This document shows positions 45,991-58,193 of a stretch of 64,000 nt of DNA, piece by piece. Within the stretch, counting starts at the first letter, position 1; each line of letters begins with the position of its first letter. Under the pieces are notes generated by a model. The model was not told the origin of the DNA, searched no databases, and worked only from the letters and a program-made list of their open reading frames with translations. The position numbers and the translations under genes were made by a program. This DNA comes from Pollenia angustigena (Eukaryota > Arthropoda > Insecta > Diptera > Polleniidae): assembly GCA_930367215.1 (NCBI GenBank), contig OV884056.1:232739127-232803126 (forward strand), in the 5' to 3' direction.

Positions 45991-46380
45991 ATAAATAACT
46001 AAACAAACTTGTACACAACAAAAGATTGCAAAACACTTAACAGTGCCAGCGTGTGGTCAAACACACTGCAAGTTTCAGAAAAACTACTCGTCGAAAAAAA
46101 ATGTTTTTTTTTCAGAAAATGTTAAATGTGGTATTATAAGACGTTCCTGAAATTTTCAACAAAGAATTTCAACGTTTAAATTTTTGGTAATTAACCGGTT
46201 AAGTCATTCCATTTCAATAACCACCAAACAACTATATTCACAGTAGCTATGTACTACAATAAAGACGAAAAACTGGAACTCAAAAGTATGGCAACCATAT
46301 CCGACGATTTAAAACATTATACCGTTCCAGTTTATGAATACCAGAAGATAATACTGAATTATCTAAAATCTAAATATTTA
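45991..46380. other. no recognised feature
   Basis: AT-rich; nothing identified. Confidence 0.4.
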
Positions 46381-46600
46381 ATTTGATGAATTTTAGCTTA
46401 ATTAAAATATCAGAATTTGGATTAAAAACCATAAACAATTCTAATTATTGTTAAAAGCTAAGGCACGAGCTCTTTGTTAACATTTGTCCTTCATGTTGTG
46501 CTGAAAAACGTCAACAAGAAAAAAGAAAGACAAAAACATGAAAAACAGAAGAACTCTTGACAAGAAGTACGAAAAAACCGAAGTCAGGAAGAAGATGGAA
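46381..46600 (+). repeat. dispersed repeat shared with 61.4-61.7 kb
   Basis: Shares GGCACGAG.TCT.TGT, ACATTTGTCCTTCA.GTTGTGCTGAAAAA and CAACAGAAAAAAGAA-type blocks with 61565-61690. Family unknown. Confidence 0.65.
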
Positions 46601-47436
46601 ATCAATATATCGTAAGCGCCATACCTATTGCACAAAGTAAAAATTTTTGATTTTTAAAAATTTTAGAAAAACCTTTCTATAAAATCTTGTTTTGGCGACT
46701 ACGAGCATTTTGCAAAAAGGGGGCGATATGCACCATATTTCAGAATTTTTTTTTTTAAATATGCGACCTGTTCTTTACACAAACAGACAAACATCCCTAG
46801 ATCGATTCAGAAAGTGAGTCTGATTCGATCGGTAAAAAGGCGGGTAACAAATATGAGCATAAACGCCTAATACCCTCGCCACTGGTATGGGTATACAAAT
46901 TGCAATTATTACAAAAGCGTTTGTATGTTGTCCCATTTTCATTGAAATCCAAGTATGAAAAAACTGTAATTATAAGCAATTACAAAGGCCAAATGCTGTT
47001 ACTCAAGGTCAACTTGTGAGTAGCATCTCATCGTTGTATTGGGAATAAGTGATATACATAATATATAGATTTGCTCTAGTGCTGGCAATATATTGTGTAG
47101 TGCCTACCGAGTATTTGTCCTATTTTATTAAGTAAAGTATTCTCAAAAGCAGTTACTCAATAATTTCAGAGTTGTATTTAAAAAAGAAGAAAAAAAAAAC
47201 ATGAATTTATCAGATCACTTTTGAAGAGAACAAAGTTACAAGAGCAAAGTTGGGTTTTAAAAATTTTCAAAATTAATAGAGTTTTACAGAATCTTCTAGA
47301 GAAAACTAGTGAAAATTGCAGATTCATCACTTAGTTATTATAGAAATATGCTTCAGATTATTGTAAGGACTGCGAACCTAAAAAAGGAGTTCTAGAAGAG
47401 TTAGCAAATAATGAAAAGCACACAGACACTTGCACA
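46601..47436. other. no recognised feature
   Basis: AT-rich; no gene or element ends seen. Confidence 0.4.
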
Positions 47437-47880
47437 CACGTAGAGAAAAAACCTGTTTAAATATGGTCACCTCCAACAAAACTATTTAAAAAAATTTTTA
47501 AAATATTATGTTTGATATAACCATATTACTGTCATCGACAACCATATTATGGTTAAATAAGTACTGCATCAAGAAGCTACAACCATATTTTGGTTGCCTC
47601 CAAACATGTAATGGTTAAATATGACAATAATTTGTTTTCAAATTAACAGTGGTATTTTCCTCTTTTCTAAGAGCAACATGCTATGGTTGAAAAACAACCA
47701 TACTATTATAAGTAATCAACATATTTTAGTTATTATTACATGATCGGAGGCAACCGTAATATGGTTGTGGCTTCATGATGGACGACAAATTTAACCATAT
47801 TATGGTTGTCAATGTTTATAATTTTATTCAAAAATATTTTTGTTGGAGGTGACTATATTTAAACATGCTTTTTTCTGGGT
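47437..47880. mobile_element. fold-back element, CACGCAGAG family
   Basis: Left CACGTAGAGAAAAAACCTG and right TTGTTGGAGGTGACTATATT...TTTTTTCTGGGT match the 15310-15796 element along the whole length with many substitutions. Confidence 0.8.
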
Positions 47881-48200
47881 CCAGTCAAAATTTTTTTTTA
47901 TGAATTTTAACAACAACAATGTTTGTTTTATAAGGACTAGTGATCCTAAATCGGACATAATTTTTTCTACAACCCAATAAATTGTTACATTTATAAGTAT
48001 TTATGTAGACATGCAGCAGTAAAGCAATACGTATTAAACAATACAAAGACAGCAACAAATATCAATAAAAACAACACACTCATATAACACAAACATATAA
48101 ACTTGATGTCATCTGCATGGGTTTATTAGGTCTGTCTGTATTATTGATGTTACGAATATCAATATTAAATATTCGCGAATACGAATATCCAATCTAAAAT

Positions 48201-48347
48201 TTTTTTTTTTTTTTAATTCCCTATGCTAATCCCCGCGAAGCTTTACGCTTGTCTGCAGGAAATAAACCAGAGTCTCTCGCGGGAATCGAACCCGCAACCC
48301 CGGGGTTGATAGACTAGCTCACTACTAGCTAGCCTACCAGGGCACTC
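48201..48347 (-). mobile_element. tRNA-derived SINE, copy 1
   Basis: The minus strand reads GAGTGCCCTGGTAGGCTAGC..., a B box in GCGGGTTCGATTCCCGC (a perfect 5-bp T-stem), then GAGACTC, which partly pairs with the 5' GAGT as an acceptor stem would. A body with CAGACAAGCGTAAAGCTTCG and a poly(A) tail follow. The A-box region is about 45 nt upstream of the B box. Three copies in the window show it is a dispersed SINE and not a single tRNA gene. Confidence 0.78.
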
Positions 48348-48649
48348 AATTTAAAGCCACTCAATGAATTAAATTTTCATTTTGAGTCGGTAGCACGATT
48401 AAGTGTGAAAATAAACTATTACACTTCTATTAACACTATTCACTAGCAAACAATTTTAAAATATTTGCATATAATAAACAAGTAAAGAAATATAGCCGGC
48501 CATAGTATTTGCAGACGAATTTCCGAGTGTACCTCTTTGGGGCTCATGGACTCTAATGGACCAGCCAGAATTAAATTAAGTTATGAGGTTTAGATTCATA
48601 TAAGAGTTATTTGTACTTTTAAAAAAATTATCAAAAAACAAAATATGCT

Positions 48650-49170
48650 TCAAAGAGTTGGAACTTGTATCATATGTAAACAGCTTTGGTTGTCTTTATA
48701 TATTACAGTTGGGGATTTTTGCGTTATGTACATACCATCTAAGAGATTTCTTATCCAAATAACTTCTTTACACGTTTCAAAAAGTGAAAAAATTAAGCTT
48801 TCGTTGACGATAGGGCAACGAGAGTTTGTTTTCTGCACGACCAACTAATTGTGCCACCGTTTATCTGAAATATATAACCAGAGTTAGATTTTCTAGCGAC
48901 CATATCTTCCGCCCAATTTGCGTCTGCGAAACCAGTTAGTATGTTTGGGTTTACATTCCTAGCACTCATTCTTAAAAATATTGTTCAGTACCCCTCAAAT
49001 ATCTAAGTACTCTTTTCAACTCCAAACCTTCTTCTTGAGTAGGGTGACTTACTTTACGAGCAAGTATTGAAACGCTTGCAGCTATATCAGGTCTAGAAAT
49101 AACGCTAAGGTACAGTAACCATCCTACCAGCTTTTGATATTGGTCGTTACTTCATACATTTTCTGAATCA
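48650..49170 (-). pseudogene. copia-type RNase H/RT C-terminal fragment
   Basis: Minus strand: YQKLVGWLLYLSVISRPDIA, SVSILARKVSHPTQEE, ELKRVLRYLRGT, then after stops and shifts FETCKEVIWIRNLLDG and YKDNQSCLHMI. This is the end of a Ty1/copia polyprotein (connection and RNase H). Its upstream part lies at 49825-50158 beyond an insertion. Confidence 0.8.
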
Positions 49171-49189
49171 GTTTTACCATATCCTGTGC

Positions 49190-49822
49190 CCACGTTCTGT
49201 AACTCTCGCGGCGAGAAAGTTTTCGATTGAAATGTGTGAAATGAAACAAAAATGGCATACATTGGAACAAACAGCTGTTTTTCTCACTTAACTTTGTCTG
49301 TAACTTTTTTTGGCGAGTACAAGCTGTCACGTAAGGAAATTACTCGCCAATTTACAGAAAAAGTGTGTCTGTAACATTTTGGTGAGAAAAGTTCCTGCTT
49401 TGAACTGTCAAATAAACTCACGAATAAAAATGGGGCGAGAAAAAATTTTAACACTAAAAAACAATTAAAAACGCAAAATGCTAAGAATTATAATAATATT
49501 TTTTTCTTGGCACATTTTTCATTGTTTTATTATTTTGCTTTTAACATTTTTATAAAATATACGAATGTCTTTAAAGCTCGTTTGCAAACAACAAACATTA
49601 AAGTCGCTCTTTACACATAGCCGACGGTTGTGTTTTCGCCGCCGTTGTTGAAAAATTTTCAATTTAAGTAAATTTTTGTCGCCGTCAACGATATGTGTTA
49701 CTGGCGCTCTGAACGTCTGCAATTTCACATCGGCTTCGAGTGCAATATTATGACATTTATAACGTAACGACGTAATCTCTTTTGATAGTTTTCGACATGA
49801 GTTACAGACACATATTTTTCTC
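49190..49822. mobile_element. unclassified insertion splitting the copia fragment
   Basis: It interrupts copia coding sequence. Both edges carry TCTGTAACTC in inverted orientation, and TCTGTAAC plus a GGCGAG/GTGAGAAAA motif recurs inside (about 49290-49390). No transposase; boundaries are approximate. Confidence 0.5.
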
Positions 49823-49824
49823 AC

Positions 49825-50158
49825 TTTTCGAGAAATGATGAAATATTTTGTTTCACATCTTTTCGATGCAAGAAGTTCTCACTAAAGTTACAGAACATGG
49901 GTACTGGATCCAGTGGGTATTGGGATATTTTTGAATCTTGTAAACCAAATTCTTTAACAAGATTTCTTATAAAAGTGGATTGACGGATGCAATAATTTGA
50001 ATCTTTATCTTGAAATATTTCGATTCCCAAGAAATGACTAACTTTTCCTAGGCAATTTATATCAAATTTTGATGATAACAACTTTTTTACCTCTAAGATG
50101 TTTAATTCTCTTTGAGTTGCAACCAAAATATCAGCAACGTAAATTAACATATACACGA
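49825..50158 (-). pseudogene. copia-type reverse transcriptase fragment
   Basis: Reads LIYVADILVATQRELNILEV, KKLLSSKFDINCLGKVSHFL, GIEIFQDKDSNYCIRQSTFI, RNLVKEFGLQDSK. The catalytic YVDD has become YVAD. It is cut at 50158, where unrelated sequence starts. Confidence 0.85.
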
Positions 50159-51470
50159 GTACCGATTTATTGGCGATACTTCACGTTTGCCGATATATCG
50201 GCATCGGTGATATTTTACTTTCAATACTCCGATACTTTTTTTGAACAAACTATTTAATTTGCAATGTTTTTTTTTTCATAACAACTAAGAGCAAAAAACA
50301 GAATAATAAATGGTTTCTTTTAATTCTTTAGTTGGAGGTCGGTCCACACTACGCGTTTTATGCGTATGTATCTTTTTTGATCTTTTGTTCAAAACTCATG
50401 CTTTAGTAGAAATTAATCCTTCTTCATGCTTTCGATACGTTTATGCATTTTTCGCGTTTGCTGTGTAACTTGTTAATCAATTTTACACCACGACTTTTGG
50501 CACTGATGCATAAACGCACTGCACGCTTGGTGTGGAGCAGCAGCAGAATTGTCTGCTAATTTTTAATGATTTTTGTGAAAAGAAAAATCACTTCGCTACA
50601 ACTTTTGGGTTACTTCGAAGAGACCACAAAATCCATAAACGATGTCACAGCTACCGCTATTTTGCTAGTTGATAATCTTTGAACATTATGAGACAATACA
50701 GCTAATGAATACACGGAGATGCAGATTAGTTCAGAGTCCCAAAAAGGCGATTTACGTAGCATAAGCTCTGAATGAAAGATTTTAGTCTTTAGAGAATAAC
50801 GAAAATTGTTGTTTATCGACAATTCCTTACCTTCGATACAAAGAAAATTTTAAAGACAATAGATCGAAAAACGCTTAATTGAGCTACTTAACATGACTCT
50901 CCATTCCGAACGTGTTGAAGACACGGTCAACCCTACACCTAGGAATAGTTCTCAAGATCTGTCCTTTGGAGCATTTGTGAAAATCTTAAAAAAAATTTGG
51001 ATAGGAATGATTCTCCGTCGATCCTACGCTGTGGCCCAGCTGAACAAGAAGTCTCGATATACCTAAGACTTTGTAATTTTTCTAGAGAAGTTTGTTTACT
51101 GGCGCAAATACATGTTATACTCACAATGTCTCGAGTTATTGGTGTTTTATATTGTGTAAGTAACCAAGGCCGATTGCCATAGCATTTATCACCTTAAATA
51201 ATTGCATCGCTACGCTAATTATTCATGAAGTTTCAAAATTCGGCTATCGTGTACTGACCCGGGCCAACTGCAGTCAATTGACGTGAATTCTTCTTTTGCA
51301 TTACAGGTTTGATTAAAAATTATTTCTTTTTGTTTCATTTTTTGAATTTTTTTACAATTTTGTATATTTTTTACAAAATATTCGCTTGAATTTGGTGAAT
51401 AGAAATGTCATAAAGTAGGCGAATATTCAGATATACGAATAAAAACATACGTAACAACACTAGTCTGTAT

Positions 51471-52250
51471 GTCGCACATAAAAAAGTACAAAGCCCTTAA
51501 CAACAAATACAACAGAAAGTGTTTTTTCTACCAAACAAATACCATCAACTAAAGTATCAATTTGTTGACAGAGATAAAATGGCAAACCAACAACATTGAC
51601 TCAAAATTCAAAGGACACTTGCATCTTCTCACATCACACTGGCTGACATCATATTGAATAAAGAGAGCCAAACTCACACACACACACACACACACACACA
51701 AAATAAAACTAGAAATACATGTGCATGTATTGTATATGTGGAAGGGTAAGACTGTCACACTAACAAATGACAACAGAAATAAAAAATCGAAATCAGAAAA
51801 AAAGGAATCCATTGCGTCCATCCATTGTTGATTGTCAAGGGATTTAGAGACAAATTGTTTTGAATTGTTTACTTTCTCACTCTAGTTTATTTATTTGGTA
51901 TGATTTTTTTCTTGTCCGTGTGAGTTGAGGTGTAAGTGAGGTTTAGATGGATGGAAGCGTGAAACTGCCAGGGGGCCTTTGGTTTGTAATGATTTTTAAT
52001 TAATTTTATTAAGTTCAAATGGTTTTTTTTTGAGAATATATAAGCATCGTGAAAAAGAGCTAATTATATAATTGCTTTATTCAGTTGACTTACTATCTAA
52101 AGAGCAATTGATCAAAAAAAGCCTTCAATAAGCCAAAGGTGTAAGCTAGTATAAATATAAAAACGAAAATACGTTTGTTTGTTTCCTATGAACTGTTTAA
52201 CCGATTTTTCTGTAATTTCTTAAATAATCGGCGTCCAACATACCTTAAAT
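51471..52250. other. AT-rich with a (CA)n microsatellite
   Basis: About 12 CA repeats lie at 51676-51700. No gene recognised. Confidence 0.5.
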
Positions 52251-52256
52251 CTTATA

Positions 52257-52880
52257 TCAGGTTTTTCTAAAACAAAAAAATATTACGAAGACAATTATAA
52301 GTGAAAAATTATATCTGGGAATTGTCCCTTCTTTCATCAAAGTTTTAATCACTTTTTGGTAAAATGGCGGTCCTATTTCGTAAATCACATCACGGATTTT
52401 GAGTTCTAAGGCTGACATCGATTCGATTGGCTCCGTATAGACTCTGTCCTTAACATAGCCCCACAAAAAATAATCCAGTGGTGTTAAATCACACGATACG
52501 GCTGGTCAATTAACAGCTGATTAACAGCTGATTATCGTGAATATATGCGTTCCGGAAATTAGGTTTGCCATAACTTTATCGTATCATTGGCTATGTGTCA
52601 TGTGGCATCATATTGTTGAAACCACATATCAGTGATATCCACGTCATTAATAATAGGCCAAAATTAGTTATTAACATCTCGCGATAGCGTGATCCATTGA
52701 CCTTCACCGCATTTCCAGCCTTATCTTCAAAAAAAAAAAAAAAAACGGTCCAATCAGTCCTCCAGTCCACATAGCACACAATACAGTGACACGTAAGAAA
52801 TGTAGCTTTAACAGAACCACCATTTTCATAGTGGATTTTAATGCGATTTTCGAGCGAAATTAAATTCGTTCATTCACAAT
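52257..52880 (-). pseudogene. mariner/IS630-type transposase fragment
   Basis: Minus-strand pieces: EDKAGNAVKVNGSRYREMLI, WISLICGFNNMMPHDT (a decayed DMWFQQDGATCHT equivalent) and WGYVKDRVYTEPIESMSALE. A poly-A tract (plus strand 52730-52746) disrupts it. It is a different lineage from the 44.2- and 54.6-kb copies. Confidence 0.75.
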
Positions 52881-54462
52881 TGCCAATGCATCTACTACGA
52901 ATACGTCAAAAAACTAAATGTCAAAACTATCACGTTGTTGGTGTTGCCACAATTAAAAAACAAAGTTATTGTTGAAAACCCCGGTAAATAAAGACTGCAA
53001 TTGATTGCTATTGATTTTTAGGTATCTTATCTTACCACCGATTTTAATGAAACATATATCGTTTTAAAGGTATTTGTGTGTTTTAAAGGTATATAATATT
53101 TACGTACATAGTACACAGTTGATATAAAGTAATCGAATTTCGGCCACCGAGCAAACCTAGTATTTATAAACGTTTAATTGGACGCGGCACCTCTCACACA
53201 AAGAAAACATCTACGGATTCCCGCAAAACAGTGAAGTTGTACAAACCCACTAGAAGCACAGAACAGCACACTTAAAACAAAACGCTAACATGTAGATTTC
53301 AGCACGGTTTAACACTTAGTACAACAAAGCAAGCTGGACCGCAAAAGTGAGCGTGGAACCTTCCGTACAAGGAAAATATAAATGTCTACATATCTAGAGA
53401 ATGATAAGAGTAGAAGTATCTAGTTAGCTAGTTAAGTCATATTTTTCCTTAGCTTTTTATTAAGAATGCGACTGAAAAATATAAATTTAAAATCCTTCTT
53501 CATAGATAAAATAATCATTGATTTGATGAAATAAAACGTTATGCTTTTGAATAAGTTTTAATTTTTTCGATTTAATACAGTCAATTATTTTTCTATCCAT
53601 TTATTATATATTGCTCAAAAAATTAATAAATGTGCCATTTACGCAATTCGCAATGGAAATGACAATTCTAATCAGAATTGTCCACTGGTTATATCTTTGA
53701 ATAATTTTAATTTTTGGAAATGCAACAAAAACAGAATAACAAAATCTTAATATTAATTTTTGTACAATTTTATTAGTATCCAAGCAACAAAACAACATGT
53801 CTGCCTATTTATTTTTTTTACAACGAAAATTCCAACCGTTAATTCAAACAGTTAACTAACTAACATATTTAGAAGGAAATTAAAATAAATATTCAAAGCA
53901 ATTCCGACAGAGTAAAACAATTAAAAAACGCCAATCTTTTTGGAGGTGGAAAATAGAAATAAGCCTATTGCTGTATACTTACCGTATACGTTTTGATTTT
54001 ATACATATTGAGCATACGCCACATATACGCAGAAAAGCCATGCCTTATATGTATGTACGAAAACTGTTGTACATTGTACAGTGGCTCACAGCTTATTCAA
54101 AGCTGCTCATACTTTTTTCTTTTAGACTCTTCTTTTATAGTTTTTTAACCTATTTATTTTGTATATACTTCTTTATCGTGCAGGCCACGTTTAACTGCCC
54201 GTCTGAAAAGCAATCTCATCTTAGATCAATTCCTGCTGTTTCTAGACCGACCCTGAGATTTAATAATAGACATTGCAAAAGGCTGCAGTTGAGATAGTAA
54301 AAGTCATATGATTGTGCTGTGACTTTGAGTTTTTCATTTGTGATTGGACAAAAATAAAATGTTGTCTTTACTTCTGATTCATTAAACGAAAACAGTCGCA
54401 GTCAAGGTAAAAGCAAAAAAACGAAAAGTTGTACACAACAAAGAACATCGGCAGTCGACATG
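52881..54462. other. no supported gene
   Basis: AT-rich; open frames here have no recognisable motifs. Confidence 0.4.
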
Positions 54463-54597
54463 TTCAGAATTGTTTGGTATGACAGACTGAAACTTTAAAA
54501 AAATCCCGTAGGTAACGAAGATGGGACGCTGTGTTTGTGTTTGTGTTCGTGTTTTTGTTTTTCATATATTTTTTTAAATACTCCATGTGTACATAAA

Positions 54598-55713
54598 TAA
54601 CGGGTGATTTTTTAGCTATTATCTTTTTGGCAACACTGGTTTAAACAGCTGACGCACGTATCGTGTTTTGTTTCACTGTCAAACATCTTCAGTTTGGTCT
54701 ATATTTTAACCATGAATTGTCTTACAAACGAACAACGCTTGCAAAGTATTGAATTTTATTATCAAAATGCGTGGTCTGTTTAGAAAGTTCATCGCGCGCT
54801 TCTTGTGTTCAGCGACGAAGCTCATTTCTGGCTCAATGGGTACGTAAAGCCCTTATGACACTACATTTTTTATTCATTAATTGATATAGAATTGGTAGAA
54901 AGAAACAGTAAATGCTAGAAAGAGCAAACTGTAAAAAATGTAAACAAAGTTTTTTTTCTCTTGTTATGGTTTCGTTTCAGAGATGGCGTTGAGAACCTTT
55001 AAAAATTGTACCTAATTGTACTAAAAGCTTTTTTAATTGAAATTAATTTTATTTATGTTCTTAAAAAACACCACAAAAAGGTATTATAAATCTTAGTTTA
55101 AAAAGTATCAACAAAAATGTACAATTAAAACAACTTAGCCATCCCTGTTCTGTTAATTTTATTAAATGTTGCCAACTTTTTGTTTATGAGAAACCAAAAA
55201 ACAAAAAGCGGTAAGTTGCTGAATTTGCCCATAAACCGCTGATTCAGCAACACTTTTAATATTTTTAGCTTGAAATGTCAATTTTAAGTTGAACAATTTT
55301 ACATTTTTTTTGACATAATTTCATTTTTTATCGATAACTTTAGTAAAATATTTGACAGCTTGCCATTTATCTTAATACAGCTGAACCCTTCGCACTTAGT
55401 AAATTTTTCTATTACTTTATATTTGCACTGTTCACCAAAACTTCAACATGTCCGCTTCCACTGACGCATTGGAAGACAACATTGAAGCATTTATTCATGA
55501 GATACCGGCCGAAATGCTGGAAAGAGTATGCCAAAATTGGACTTAGCGGATGGAACATTTGAGGCGCAGTCACGGTCAACATTTGCATGAAATAATCTTC
55601 AAACTTTAAATTATATGGACCGTACTATCGATTCAAATAAAGATTTCATGCATTTTTCTGAATTTTATGTGTTTTTTTTAACTTTCCTATAGCTCTTAAA
55701 AAATCAGCCATTA
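54598..55713 (+). mobile_element. mariner/IS630-type element with both ends, decayed
   Basis: Flanked by TA; ends ACGGGTGATTTTTTAGCTAT and, inverted, ATGGCTGATTTTTTAAGAGC. It keeps MNCLTNEQRLQ at 54712 followed by a stop, then VFSDEAHFWLNG-like codons around 54810-54840, then the C-terminal part from 55445 (ALEDNIEAFIHEIPAEMLER). The middle is replaced by a dispersed repeat at 54846-55376. Confidence 0.8.
54846..55376 (+). repeat. dispersed repeat, second copy (empty-site copy)
   Basis: Inverted relative of 11652-12790 without the TA element. It contains the ~170-bp CAGGGATGGC element at 54978-55147. Confidence 0.8.
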
Positions 55714-56912
55714 CATTTGTATTTATTTTAATGTTTAACAACGTTTTTTTTTTTTTTTAAATTTTATAAAACTTTAAATTTCTTTTCAACTAGTATAACT
55801 ATAAAGATCTGATAGAAAAGATGTTTTTTTTTATAATATGGGGAACTTCGGCACGACTAGGCACCGTCGGATTGACCTGAAAAGTTAGATCATGATTTCT
55901 TACACCAAACTTCATATTTTTAGCAGCGCAAACAATTAGATTAAAAAAACAAAAATTGCGACCAGTCTATACATATACATACATACAAACAAACATTAAT
56001 CAAACAACAGTTTCTTTTTTTCTTCCAACAAGTGATTAAGGACAAAACAAAAACACAACGTCCCATCTTCGTTAACTTCGGGATTTATTAAAAGTTTCAG
56101 TCTGTCGAACTAAACACTTCCGAACATTTTCTTTTTAGTTTAGTTAGTTTTTAGTTTTAAGGAGGAAATCGGCAAACGGTATCCTTCAAATAAAATTGCA
56201 TGTTTTTCGTTAAGTAGAATTTTTTTCTTAAGGCAAAGATTTGAGGCCTCAATGCTAACCTTAACTTCGTCAGCTCGAGTTCTTTTCGGCACTTGTGGAA
56301 AAGTCGGACGGAAGTTTTCAGCTAACAACAACGTGTACCAAAATTTAATAAAAATTATGTTGACTTATCAGTCCGATTTTCAAAAGTACCAAAACATAGT
56401 AAAAACATTTTTAAGAAAGTATAAAATCTCATTCGATTTCGGTTGTATTATAAAAAAATTCCTCAATAATGTACTGTATTTAAAAAAAAATTTAATAATT
56501 GTATAAATAAAAAAAGTTATAAGCCACTTAAACCATGTAGCTTATTTTGCGCCACCCTGTAATACTTTAAAAATCAAATTGTTAATAAGAAATATTTGTT
56601 TACAAAAAGTACTAGTTAAAATTGTTTGCCTTACAAGACTAAATTTCGAAACAGTATCAATTTATATTCGAGAAGTTTTTAAAAAGAACAAAAAGATTTT
56701 ATTTTATTTCAAATTTTAAAACTTAAAAAGATAAATAAGGCAAAAAGTACTTAAATAAGATGTTTTTCAAAATAACCAAAAAAGTATTAAACACCCATCA
56801 GCTTGGGTTTGAAGGCATTCATATGTTCTTTGAACTTCCATTCCATTTGTCTTCATTTCGGAGATATAAGGTTACAGGGTTAATTCGTATTTACTCTTTA
56901 TAACCCCTTTTG
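55714..56912. other. no supported gene
   Basis: AT-rich apart from the fold-back arm to 56140. Nothing else was identified. Confidence 0.4.
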
Positions 56913-57052
56913 AGTGCACCGGTAGGCTAGCTGGTAGCGAGCTAGTCTATCAGCGCCGAGGTTCAATCCCCGCCAGAGCCTCTAGTTTCTTTCCTTCAGA
57001 CAAGCATAGAGCCTCGCGGGATTAGCTAAGGAAATTAAAATAAAAATTGAAA
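56913..57052 (+). mobile_element. tRNA-derived SINE, copy 2
   Basis: GAGTGCACCGGTAGGCTAGC head, B box GAGGTTCAATCCCCGCC, body CAGACAAGCATAGAGCCTCG and an A-rich tail. Same order and orientation logic as the copy at 48.2 kb. Confidence 0.78.
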
Positions 57053-57251
57053 CATTCGAATTACAAAACATCCCTTCTTGGTGGTTCTGCTCATGAAAAC
57101 AGGTATCGGTTTACCGGGTTTCAAGTCTCTAGCTTAAGCCGTTTAGGCAGGGCGTTAAAGAGTCAGTGAATGAATATTAAGGCCTTGTATTTTTAAATAT
57201 ACATACATATACATTAGGAAGGGCTAATTTTTTTTTTTTGATGAAGGTATA

Positions 57252-58087
57252 CACTAGAAGAATGTTCTTCGCAATATCAATGAATTTTGACATTAATATC
57301 ATGAAAAATTTCATTAAAAAGGAACCTATGCAGCGCTAAAATGTATTTAATGAAACATTACATTAGATCTATGAATATTATTCTTTGGATGAATACTTTC
57401 AATAAAGTAAAAAAATTTTTTTATTTTATTTTATTTTTATGTTTTTCTGTCTCTGGCGGGAATCGACGCGCAACCTCGGTGCTGATAGACTAGCTCACTA
57501 CCAGCTAGCCTACCGGGGCAGTGTAGTTTTTGGATAAAAAAACTATGTTTTGTATTCAATTAAGAGCGTAAATATGAGATTAAATTGTCCATAACAACAA
57601 TTACAGGTTGATTGAAAGTTTTTGTTTCATTACTATAATGACATTTTTCATTGTCATAATGAAAATTTCAATTTATGAAAGCATTATTGAAATATGTTGC
57701 TTTTATAAAAAAAATTTTTGATTTCATAAATTTAATGGCATATTACATTAGATGTATGAAATAATTAAATCTTACATTTTTTGATTTACAATTAAACATT
57801 TTTTTAAGGAAACTATAATTTTGTATTAATTAAGGAATATAGTTATGTTTGTATGTTGTGTTTTTATGTTCCCAATCAAAATTTTTTGTTTAACTTGGAC
57901 AAACTTTAGTTTTCATATATCCAATGAAAATTTTTAACGTAATTACGAAATCCAATAAAGCAATTTTAACGAAAATACTTCATTATATTTATGAAATTCT
58001 ATTTAGACAATGAACATTTTCATTTACCCAAGGAAATTTTTTTAATGAAAATGATTCATTAAATATATGAAGCATTTTTCTTTCAGT
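57252..58087. mobile_element. TA-flanked MITE-like element in the left arm
   Basis: Ends CACTAGAAGAATG and, inverted, CACTGAAAGAAAAATG, with TA on each side. The right arm of the fold-back has a single TA at the matching place (about 60033). The interior repeats AATGAAAATTTTC/TTCATTAAA motifs and holds a SINE copy. Non-coding. Confidence 0.78.
57410..57522 (-). mobile_element. tRNA-derived SINE, copy 3 (short)
   Basis: Minus strand: CTGCCCCGGTAGGCTAGCTGG, a decayed B box in GCGTCGATTCCCGCC, GAGACAGAAAAAC, then an A-rich tail. The body between tRNA part and tail is missing. Confidence 0.7.
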
Positions 58088-58193
58088 GTAGCAAAAACGT
58101 TATCTACAGGTGATTCTGAGAAATTTTGCTCAAGAGATTATAGCTCTTAGTCTGGTTTGGAGCCCCCCAAAATTTCAAAATAGATATTTTTCC

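Larger units (their letters stand above)
48134..51470. mobile_element. hAT element with SINE and copia fragments inside, perfect 8-bp duplication
   Basis: Target duplication GTCTGTAT at 48134-48141 and 51463-51470. The ends of 48142-51462 are TATTGATGTTACGAATATC and, inverted, TAGTGTTGTTACGTATG. Subterminal ATTCGCGAATACGAATATCC-like motifs repeat at the left and ATTCGTATATCTGAATATTC at the right. No convincing hAT transposase is left; most of the interior is foreign. Confidence 0.82.
54463..56140. mobile_element. fold-back element enclosing a mariner
   Basis: The arm 54463-54540 (GACAGACTGAAACTTT, TAACGAAGATGGGACG) is inverted at 56045-56140. The mariner 54600-55711 lies between the arms. 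Outer limits are uncertain. Confidence 0.6.

Noticed and set aside
50997..51182. Possible hAT transposase piece (AEQEVSIYLRLC...)
   Set aside because: It faintly resembles the region before the hAT C-terminal domain, but the match is too weak and too short.
53968..54297. 109-codon plus-strand frame with hydrophobic residues
   Set aside because: Apparent membrane-like segment comes from T-rich DNA; no signal, domain or splice structure supports a gene.
54601..55711. mariner transposase as a functional gene
   Set aside because: A stop follows the first ~25 codons and the catalytic middle is replaced by a dispersed repeat.
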